Shown here piece after piece: positions 14,827 through 20,567 of a stretch of 20,567 nucleotides of DNA. The notes beneath the pieces are model-generated. The model had not been told where the DNA came from, did not search any database, and saw only the letters and a list, made by a program, of their open reading frames with translations. Location: the NCBI GenBank assembly GCA_023431345.1, contig JAEYWK010000178.1, forward strand, positions 1 to 20,567, written 5' to 3'. A program made the translations under genes and the position numbers. The DNA comes from Pseudomonadota bacterium. Lineage in GTDB: Bacteria > Myxococcota_A > Polyangia > Polyangiales > Polyangiaceae. Positions within the stretch are counted from its first letter, which is position 1; each line of letters opens with the position of its first letter.

Positions 14827-15918
14827 CTAAAATACTACCCCTATCCCAGCCGAAAACGCGCCGTAGTAGGCGGGCACGCGGTGAACCTCGTCACCTTTTT
14901 CGAGGTAAAAGCGCTCCCTCCCGAACGGAGCGCCCGCCGCCCCCTCCAGCTCGACCGCCACTTTGCCGAAGCGAGCGACGACCCGCCCTAGCCCGCCCGC
15001 GGCGTACCACGGCGCGCTGCCGCGGCTGCCGCGTACGACCCGAGGAGGGTCTTCGAACGCTTCACCCGTGATGACGCCGAGCTCGACGAACGGGCACGGC
15101 TCGACCGACGCCCAGCTCGAAAGCGCGAGCACCAGCGGGCAGCCCTCGAGCCGGGCGTTCAGGCGCTCGAAGCGCGCACGGACCTCCCGCACCTGCGTGC
15201 GTCCGGTCTGCCAGCCTTGGAGCGCCACCCCCAGCCGGGCCTGCCGGGTCTCGATGACCATGCCGAGCCCGGCGCCCAGCGCCGGCGTCGGGCCGACCCC
15301 GGTCGCGAGCAGCGCGCGTGCGCTGAGCCGTACGCCCGAAAGCTTCCAGCGATCGGCGGCCGCTGCGGGCGGAGCAGAGCGCGGAGCTGGCGGCGCCTCT
15401 GCCCTTGCGGCCGGAGGCGGCGGTACGGCGGCTGCGCTCGCCGTCTCTTCCGGCGTCTCCGCCGCGGGCGAAGTCGGGGGCGCCGCTGCGCTCGGCTCCG
15501 GCTCCTCGAGCTCTCGCGGCTCGATGGCGAGCGCGGTCGCCAGGGCAACTCCATCCACGACGTTAGCGCAGTCGGCGCCGCTCACGGTCTTCGCGCCCCG
15601 CGCCCCCGCCTCGTCGGCGAGCTCCACGGTGCCGCTGTAGTCGCCGGATTCACTGGCGACGATGACGACGACGAGACGCCGAGCAAATTCGCCCGGAGCC
15701 GCCTCCCAATCCTCCAAGACGCGACGGCTGACCAGCCCCTTGAACACGTCGACGTCTGGGCACTCGGCAGGCGCGCGGTACTCGATGCGCACCCTCTCCC
15801 TCGGCACGGGAGCAGGTGCAGACTCCTCCTGCTCCGCGGCCGCACGCGTGGAAAAACAGACCACCGCCAGCGCCACGGCCGCGCGATATTGAGTCAAGGA
15901 ATGGGCCACGCCGACCAC
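14827..15918 (-). CDS. Envelope protein with periplasmic domain and putative beta-barrel
   Basis: A 363-residue protein. The GTG start is provisional because no good ribosome-binding site is visible. A signal peptide probably ends at AAA-EQ (about residue 28). A small domain (about 40-135) contains CPDVDVF and DCANVVDGVALATALAI, with C53 and C117 as a likely disulfide. A long Pro/Ala linker (136-188) leads to a region (190-363) with alternating amphipathic strands and a C-terminal phenylalanine (GIGVVF), as in outer-membrane beta-barrels. I do not recognise a named family, but this architecture (short Cys domain, Pro-rich linker, barrel) often occurs next to ECF sigma genes in myxobacteria. 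It is the first gene of the sigma operon and could sense or respond to an outer-membrane state. Function is not assigned. Confidence 0.65.
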   Translation of the reverse strand: MVGVAHSLTQYRAAVALAVVCFSTRAAAEQEESAPAPVPRERVRIEYRAPAECPDVDVFKGLVSRRVLEDWEAAPGEFARRLVVVIVASESGDYSGTVELADEAGARGAKTVSGADCANVVDGVALATALAIEPRELEEPEPSAAAPPTSPAAETPEETASAAAVPPPPAARAEAPPAPRSAPPAAAADRWKLSGVRLSARALLATGVGPTPALGAGLGMVIETRQARLGVALQGWQTGRTQVREVRARFERLNARLEGCPLVLALSSWASVEPCPFVELGVITGEAFEDPPRVVRGSRGSAPWYAAGGLGRVVARFGKVAVELEGAAGAPFGRERFYLEKGDEVHRVPAYYGAFSAGIGVVF

Positions 15919-16122
15919 CGTCGTACCATTGGATCACGTCGGGGGTTCAAGCAGCTATTGCGGCGCGCCGGCGTCGCGGGGTCAGAGCGCCCGCGCTCGT
16001 TCGCGTCGAGCCCACGGCCTGATCAACTCTCGCGTCCTTTTTGCAAATCACGCGCGCCGATTTGGAAGGGCAACGCACAACACGGCAGGGGCCGCGCTTT
16101 CTTGATCTTACCCGTGCGTTCT

Positions 16123-16138
16123 TTGCAACTAGTTCCAA
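16123..16138 (+). promoter_or_regulatory. Imperfect palindrome touching the sigma-gene ribosome-binding site
   Basis: TTGCAACTAGTTCCAA matches its own reverse complement at 14 of 16 positions. It ends at the AAGGAG of the second ECF sigma gene, in the 232-bp region shared with the divergent sigma operon. It could be an operator for the downstream AraC-type protein or another dimeric regulator; this is inference. Confidence 0.3.
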
Positions 16139-16142
16139 GGAG
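16137..16142 (+). promoter_or_regulatory. Ribosome-binding site fixing the start at 16151
   Basis: AAGGAG lies 8 bases before ATG 16151. A GTG at 16142 is in frame but starts on the last base of this site, so it is rejected as the start. Confidence 0.65.
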
Positions 16143-16150
16143 TGCATGGC

Positions 16151-16915
16151 ATGACTTGGCTGATGGACGGCGCAGCTCCCCCGAGCCACCCGGCCGCTGT
16201 GCAGCTTCGAGCGCTGGCCAGCTCGGTGTCGAACGGCTTGCCGGCGTCTGCCTTCTCGTTCGCTCCGGCCACGGTCACCGCCGCCAGCAGCGACTTCGAG
16301 CTCGCGCGGGCGCTCTCGGCGCGCGATCCCGAGGCACAGCGCATCTGCTGGGAGCGATTTCGACCGCTCGTCAGCGGCATGGTGCGGCGCGCGCTGGGCA
16401 AGGGCGCCGAGCACGAAGACGTGGTGCAAGACGTCTTTCTGCGGGTGTTCGCGGGCATGCCCGGCCTGAGGGAACCAGGAGCGCTGCGCGCGTTCGTGAT
16501 CACGGTAACGAAGCGCACCGTCGGCCACGAGGCCCGCAAGCGCCGCGCGCGCCTTCCCTTGATGCTCGATCATGAGAGTCAAGTGAGCGCGCTGCCGGGC
16601 ATGACGGCCGACGGCGCCGCGCGCTTGGCTTTTCAGCACCTACGGCACTTGCTCGAGCGCATGAACGAGCGTGAGCGACACGCGTTCGTGCTCCGCTTCG
16701 TCGACCGCATGGAAGCTAGAGAGCTCGCGCAAGCGCTGGGCGTCTCCGAGCCTACCGCGCGGCGCGCCTACTCGCGCGCGTGGAAGCGCATGCTGACCTG
16801 GGCCACGCGGCACCCCTTCTTGAACGAGTACGTGGAGAGCTGGGACGTGGCGATGAGGCCGCCCATCGCCCGCGGCGCCGCCCACAGCGCGCGGCCGCCC
16901 GCGCTCGAGAAGTAG
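16151..16915 (+). CDS. Second ECF-type sigma factor
   Basis: A 254-residue protein. A roughly 45-residue N-terminal extension precedes region 2 (about 63-133: ICWERFRPLVSGMVRRAL, EHEDVVQDVFLRVFAGM, ALRAFVITVTKRTVGHEARK). Region 4 follows (about 158-218: LLERMNERERHAFVLRF, and the helix-turn-helix ARELAQALGVSEPTARRAYSR). A 35-residue tail rich in Pro, Ala and Arg comes last. No anti-sigma gene follows; the next gene, 21 bases on, is a PAS-AraC regulator. The gene is head to head with the other ECF operon. Sigma specificity is unknown. The C-terminal extension could carry its own control, as in some ECF groups, but has no recognised domain. Confidence 0.88.
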   Translation: MTWLMDGAAPPSHPAAVQLRALASSVSNGLPASAFSFAPATVTAASSDFELARALSARDPEAQRICWERFRPLVSGMVRRALGKGAEHEDVVQDVFLRVFAGMPGLREPGALRAFVITVTKRTVGHEARKRRARLPLMLDHESQVSALPGMTADGAARLAFQHLRHLLERMNERERHAFVLRFVDRMEARELAQALGVSEPTARRAYSRAWKRMLTWATRHPFLNEYVESWDVAMRPPIARGAAHSARPPALEK

Positions 16916-16936
16916 GCGGAAGCCCCGTCGCGCAGC

Positions 16937-17725
16937 ATGGACTCCGGCAAGCTGAGCAACAACTTTCTCTCGCGCGTCAAGGTGCCCGCCGACTTCGACG
17001 TCTTGTTCGAGTACGTGGCGGACGTTTACTACTTCGTCAAAGACGCCGACGGTCGCTTCGTGCGCGCCAACCAGGCCTTCGTCGAGCTGGTGGGGGCTAA
17101 ATCCGAGCGTGACGTGATCGGCCTACGCGACTCCGACTTCTTCCCGCCCGAGCTCGCCGACGCCTACGCCCGAGACGACGCGGCCGTGCTCGACACGGGG
17201 CAGTCGGTCATCGACAAGCCCGAGCCCGTCCGCAACCCCGACGGCAGCATCGACTGGTTTTGCACCACCAAGCTCCCGCTGCTCGATCGGAGCGGAGCGG
17301 TGATCGGCATCGCCGGCATCACGCGCGACGTGAAGCGCATGAGCAGCAACAACGCCCGCTTCACGTCCTGGGCCCCCGTCGTCGAGGCGATGCTCAACGA
17401 CTACGCGAGCCCCCTGTCGACGACGAGCCTGGCGCAAATGCTCGACATCTCGGTGAGCCAATTCAATCGCCAGTTCCGCAAGCGCTTTCACACCACGCCG
17501 CGCGCCTACTTGATGCGCGTGCGCCTGAGCGCCGCCTGCCACTTCCTGGTGCGAACGGATCTCAGCCTCGCGGAGATCGCGCTGCGCACCGGCTTCTACG
17601 ACCAGAGCCACTTCAGCAATCAGTTCGTCAGAGCCCACGGCATGGCGCCGTCCAAGTACCGCGCGCGGCACCACGAGCAGCCCGCGGGCGAAGCAACATC
17701 GTCGGACGGCGACGCCGCCACTTGA
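16937..17725 (+). CDS. PAS-domain AraC-family transcriptional regulator
   Basis: A 262-residue cytoplasmic regulator. Residues about 20-134 form a PAS domain of the PAS_4 type (EYVADVYYFVKDADGRFVRAN at its core, then DSDFFPPELA, WFCTTKLPLLD and GIAGITRDVKR), able to bind a small ligand or cofactor. Residues about 146-245 are an AraC/XylS DNA-binding domain with two helix-turn-helices (about 161-182 SLAQMLDISVSQFNRQFRKR, and 209-231 SLAEIALRTGFYDQSHFSNQF) and the usual AP(S)KYR end. No His-kinase or receiver domain is present, so it looks like a one-component sensor. It lies 21 bases after the ECF sigma gene, probably in one transcript, an uncommon pairing. The start has only a distant GGAAG. 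Confidence 0.9.
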   Translation: MDSGKLSNNFLSRVKVPADFDVLFEYVADVYYFVKDADGRFVRANQAFVELVGAKSERDVIGLRDSDFFPPELADAYARDDAAVLDTGQSVIDKPEPVRNPDGSIDWFCTTKLPLLDRSGAVIGIAGITRDVKRMSSNNARFTSWAPVVEAMLNDYASPLSTTSLAQMLDISVSQFNRQFRKRFHTTPRAYLMRVRLSAACHFLVRTDLSLAEIALRTGFYDQSHFSNQFVRAHGMAPSKYRARHHEQPAGEATSSDGDAAT

Positions 17726-17954
17726 GCCGGCAGCGCACGCAGGGTCGAGCTCGCCGCGGGTGGCATCACCGTGGGGCTGGGTTTCGGCTTGCCGCGCTGC
17801 CGCCGCCTGCGGCTCTCGTTCGGCCACGTTGAACAAGTGAACCCACAGCACCAGGCGTCGCGGACTTGGACGCGCTGCTCGTGCTTTTGTGTCGCCGCGA
17901 GACAACCCGGGTTGCTGCGCTCTCACTGCGCGCACTAGCGTCCACGCCGCCGCG
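17726..17954. other. Intergenic region, little seen
   Basis: These 229 bases separate the PAS-AraC gene from the lipoprotein gene. GCCGC-CGCCT-GCGGC (17799-17813) can form a 5-bp hairpin but has no T-tract. An in-frame GTG at 17889 could extend the lipoprotein, but the extension lacks any signal and is rejected. No promoter motif could be assigned. Confidence 0.5.
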
Positions 17955-18593
17955 ATGAAACCCACCTACCTGATTGCGACGTTGCTCCTGACCACCACCC
18001 TGCTCGGCTGCGAGGAAGAGCCGGCCAAGCCCGCGACCGCGACCACTCCGGCGCCGAGCGCCATCGCCGCCGCCGCGCCGACCCCAGAGCCCAGCACACC
18101 GCCCCCGCCCAAGCTCCGCGACGACTGTCCGAAAGGGTCGAGCGGCGTCGGCACTTCGGAGGCGCCGTGCCTCGGCAGCGGCGACGCGCGCATGATGGAA
18201 GTGAAGTACACGGGCAAGACAGAGGACCAAGGTCCGAAGTTCAGCATCGTGAACAAGTCGGACCAGCAGATCTTGTTCGGTTCGCTCGCCGTCTACTTCT
18301 ACGACAAGGCCGGCAAGCAGCTGCAGGTGAAAGCGGGCGACAAAACCAAGCCCCTGCAAACGTGCTCGGGCAACGTCTTCGCGGGCGCGGTCAAACCCGG
18401 CGAGAAGATCTTCATGTTCTTCTCCTGCGTGAAGAAGGAGCACGTGCCGGAGGGCACCGCCAGCATCGAAGCCGAAGTGAAGACGGTGGGCTTCGCCGAC
18501 GAAGCCGGGACCAAGAATGAGTTTTATTGGTCCAACCCCGATCTCGTTCCGGACGAGCGTCCTAAAGGTGGCGTCAAAGCCGCGAAGAAGTGA
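17955..18593 (+). CDS. Small lipoprotein of a myxobacterial-type family
   Basis: A 212-residue protein. ATG 17955 begins a lipoprotein signal peptide ending LLGC (C19). A Pro/Ala/Thr linker (20-53) leads to a beta-rich domain (about 55-205) with cysteines at 58, 72, 137 and 158. It contains KFSIVNKSDQQILFGSLAVY, YDKAGKQL, KPGEKIFMFFSCVKKEHVP, IEAEVKTVGFAD and EFYWSNPDL. This pattern resembles FxLYD-like Ig-fold lipoproteins that recur as paralogs in myxobacterial genomes, as I recall them. No catalytic motif is visible. The role is unknown; lipid anchoring suggests an outer-membrane periplasmic-face or surface location. It stands alone, 229 bases after the regulator gene and 143 bases before the ABC transporter gene. 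Confidence 0.7.
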   Translation: MKPTYLIATLLLTTTLLGCEEEPAKPATATTPAPSAIAAAAPTPEPSTPPPPKLRDDCPKGSSGVGTSEAPCLGSGDARMMEVKYTGKTEDQGPKFSIVNKSDQQILFGSLAVYFYDKAGKQLQVKAGDKTKPLQTCSGNVFAGAVKPGEKIFMFFSCVKKEHVPEGTASIEAEVKTVGFADEAGTKNEFYWSNPDLVPDERPKGGVKAAKK

Positions 18594-18644
18594 AGTGACG
18601 CGAAGCCGGGGGATCCGCCGCGTGAGACGCTGCGTTTCAGGCTG

Positions 18645-18669
18645 ATTTCGCGGGCGGCGCGCGCGAAAT
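18645..18669 (+). terminator. Hairpin downstream of the lipoprotein gene
   Basis: ATTTCGCG (18645-18652) and CGCGAAAT (18662-18669) form a perfect 8-bp stem with a 9-base GC-rich loop, 51 bases after the lipoprotein stop. There is no clear T-tract, so intrinsic termination is possible but unproven. Confidence 0.35.
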
Positions 18670-18689
18670 TGCCCCGCGCGCCGAATCAC

Positions 18690-18718
18690 CCCGGGGCATG
18701 CTGCAGCATCGCCCCGGG
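18690..18718. promoter_or_regulatory. Long inverted repeat before the ABC transporter gene
   Basis: CCCGGGGC (18690-18697) and GCCCCGGG (18711-18718) flank ATGCTGCAGCAT (18698-18709), itself a perfect palindrome, with a single unpaired C at 18710. The whole is a 14-bp stem-like inverted repeat with almost no loop, ending 18 bases before the ATG at 18737. The lack of a loop favours a protein-binding operator over an RNA hairpin; an attenuator or part of a terminator is also possible. Confidence 0.45.
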
Positions 18719-18736
18719 CCGGCCTTCTGCTAACTG

Positions 18737-20446
18737 ATGGCGATGGTCCAGCCGGCGACGGTGGTCGAGCACGCCGCCGCTCCCCTTTCGAATCGGCAGA
18801 TGTGGCAGGGGTTGTGGCAAGCCGTACGCGCCGTGCTCGCGTCGGAGATCGGCGGCAAGGTCAAGCTGCTGCTGCTCACCATCTTGCTGCTGCTCGTCGG
18901 CATCAACGCCTTGAACGTGCTGGGCAGCTACGTCGGCGGCGACGTGATGACGGCCGTCGAGCAGCGCAGCTTGCCGCGCTTCTTCAGCAACATCGCGCTT
19001 TGGGCGGGCGTGTTCGCCTCGCTCACGCTGACGGCGGTGGCCGTGCGCTACGTCGAGGAGCGGTTGGCGCTGCTTTGGCGAGAGTGGCTCACGAGCGAGC
19101 TCGTCCGCGGCTACTTGGAGGGGGGGGCCTACCTGCGGCTCAAAGAGCGCGCCGATCTCGGCAACCCCGACCAGCGCATCACCGACGACGCGCGCGCTTT
19201 CACGGGCACCACGCTGTCGTTCGCGCTGATGCTGTTGAACGCGCTGTTCGGCATCGTCGCCTTCTCGGGCGTGCTGTGGTCCATCAGCCCTGCCCTGTTC
19301 TTGCTGGCCGTCGGCTACGCCGCCCTCGGCTCGCTGGCGACGATCGCGCTCGGCAGGCCCCTGGTTCGCCTCAACTACGATCAGTCGGACCGCGAGGCGA
19401 GCTTCCGGGCCGAGCTGGTGCACGCCGGCGAGAACGCCGAGTCCCTCGCGCTCCTCCAGCTGGAAGGTCGCTTGCGCACACGACTCCGCCGCCGGCTCGA
19501 GTCGCTCGTGGACAACATGAAGCGCATCGTGTCGGTCAGCAAGAACCTCGGCTTCTTCACCACCGGCTACAACTACGGCATTCAATTGTTGCCGCCTCTG
19601 GTGGTGGGCCCGCTGTTCATCACGGGCAAGGTCGAGTTCGGCGTGATCACGCAGTCGGCCATCGCGTTCTCGCAGCTGCTCGGCGCCTTCTCGCTCATCA
19701 TCAATCAGTTCGGCTCGATCTCGTCGTACGCCGCGGTGCTGGTACGCCTCGGCAGCTTCTCGAGCGCGCTCGAACGGCCGCCGACGCGCCGGCTCCCCAC
19801 GCGCACCTTCGATGGACGCGAGTGCATCGTTTACGATGCGCTGACGCTGCGCTCGCGCAGCAGCGACGAGTGCCTGGTGGACGGGCTGGTGCTGACGATC
19901 CCAGCCGGTCAGCACCTGCTCGTCACGGGCACCGACGAGGCGCGTCGCGAGCTATTTCGTGCCACCGCGCTCGGCCGCGAAACGCTCGACGGCCGCGTCA
20001 TCTATCCCGGCGCAGAGCGAGTCTTGTTCTTGCCCGAGCGCCCGTACGTGCCTACCGCCACGCTACGCGAGCTGATCGTGCGCCATGGTCATGAGCACCA
20101 GTCCCCCGACGCGACGCTCATCTCGACGCTCGAAAGCCTCGGCCTCGGCCCTGCCCTCCGCCGCGTCGGCGGGCTCGACGTCGAGGGTGACTTCAGCCAC
20201 GTGCTCTCGCTCGGTGAGCAACAGCTGTTGGCGCTCGCGCGCGTCCTGCTGGCGCGGCCCGCGTTCGTGGTCTTGCACAACCCAGGCACCACGCTCGCCC
20301 CGGAGCAGCTCGCGCTCGCGCTCGAGTGCCTCGCGAAGTCGGGCATCACGTACCTGACGCTAGGTGGGCTCGACGCCCCGCCGCCGATCTACGACGCGGT
20401 GCTGGAGCTCCACGCTGGGGGTACCTGGGGGCTGCGCAAGCACTGA
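18737..20446 (+). CDS. SbmA/YddA/ABCD-type ABC half-transporter with degenerate ATPase domain
   Basis: A 569-residue fusion of a membrane domain (ABC_membrane_2 type, about 20-340, some six helices such as 44-66, 84-104, 158-180, 184-206 and 305-327) and a nucleotide-binding domain (about 355-569). The membrane part has family landmarks: NPDQRITDD (143-151), REASFRAELVHAGENAESLAL (219-239), GYNYGIQLLP (277-286). In the second domain the Walker A region reads TGTDEARRELF (397-407) with no GxxGxGKS. The Q-loop Gln is Glu (LPERPYVP, E434). The signature LSLGEQQ (490-496) is intact. Walker B is VVLHNP, so the Asp and catalytic Glu are H514 and N515. The H-loop His is Gly (TLGG, G544). The frame is open throughout. 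It probably does not hydrolyse ATP alone; it may pair with an active half or do another job. Substrate unknown. Confidence 0.82.
   Translation: MAMVQPATVVEHAAAPLSNRQMWQGLWQAVRAVLASEIGGKVKLLLLTILLLLVGINALNVLGSYVGGDVMTAVEQRSLPRFFSNIALWAGVFASLTLTAVAVRYVEERLALLWREWLTSELVRGYLEGGAYLRLKERADLGNPDQRITDDARAFTGTTLSFALMLLNALFGIVAFSGVLWSISPALFLLAVGYAALGSLATIALGRPLVRLNYDQSDREASFRAELVHAGENAESLALLQLEGRLRTRLRRRLESLVDNMKRIVSVSKNLGFFTTGYNYGIQLLPPLVVGPLFITGKVEFGVITQSAIAFSQLLGAFSLIINQFGSISSYAAVLVRLGSFSSALERPPTRRLPTRTFDGRECIVYDALTLRSRSSDECLVDGLVLTIPAGQHLLVTGTDEARRELFRATALGRETLDGRVIYPGAERVLFLPERPYVPTATLRELIVRHGHEHQSPDATLISTLESLGLGPALRRVGGLDVEGDFSHVLSLGEQQLLALARVLLARPAFVVLHNPGTTLAPEQLALALECLAKSGITYLTLGGLDAPPPIYDAVLELHAGGTWGLRKH

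Positions 20447-20567
<121 letters not shown>

Noticed and set aside
18686..19915. A 409-codon minus-strand frame opposite the ABC transporter
   Set aside because: Strongly Arg/Gln/His/Glu-rich and without motifs; it is the complement of clear membrane-helix coding sequence.

Overview
The window looks like a chromosomal segment of a myxobacterium, most likely a Sorangium/Polyangium-type lineage (Polyangiales). Reasons: high GC with strong third-position G/C bias; a surface protein ending in a MYXO-CTERM-like tripartite tail; many lipoproteins with Gly/Ala/Ser/Pro-rich linkers; an ECF sigma factor paired with a TPR-containing membrane protein of a type I associate with this group; and a small lipoprotein resembling a repeated myxobacterial family. 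The assignment rests on reading the sequence, not on a database search.

Layout. (1) 31-2532, minus: secreted transglutaminase-like lipoprotein with a complete Cys-His-Asp triad. (2) 2533-3117: divergent intergenic region holding two weak tRNA-like remnants. (3) 3118-9995, plus: a translationally coupled pair, an OmpA-like porin-type protein with thrombospondin-3 calcium repeats, then a 1,732-residue surface protein built of 15 clear BACON-type repeats, an Ig-like domain and a MYXO-CTERM anchor. (4) 10050-10801, minus: a DUF6922-like/AbiEii-like toxin-antitoxin-type pair whose nucleotidyltransferase lacks an internal block. (5) 10959-11978, minus: a class I terpene synthase with all metal-binding motifs. 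(6) 12071-13264, minus: a lipoprotein alpha-L-arabinofuranosidase of family GH54. (7) 13349-15918, minus: an apparent operon of an envelope protein, an ECF sigma factor and its putative membrane regulator. (8) 16151-17725, plus: a second ECF sigma factor followed at once by a PAS-AraC regulator, head to head with operon 7. (9) 17955-18593, plus: a small lipoprotein. (10) 18737-20446, plus: a full-length SbmA/YddA/ABCD-type ABC half-transporter whose ATPase site is dismantled. (11) 20447-20567: a GA microsatellite and G-run at the window edge.

How the genes work together. Most products act at the cell envelope or outside it (transglutaminase, OmpA-like anchor, BACON adhesin, arabinofuranosidase, small lipoproteins), and two ECF modules sharing one 232-bp control region give a plausible regulatory centre. 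The strongest unusual signals are the ABC transporter that lost its Walker A, Walker B, Q-loop and H-loop residues but kept an LSLGEQQ signature; the coupled OmpA/TSP3-BACON pair; the head-to-head ECF modules, one of them joined to a PAS-AraC sensor; and the AbiEii-like protein missing about 45 residues. No CRISPR array, rRNA, intact tRNA, insertion sequence or phage gene was seen.
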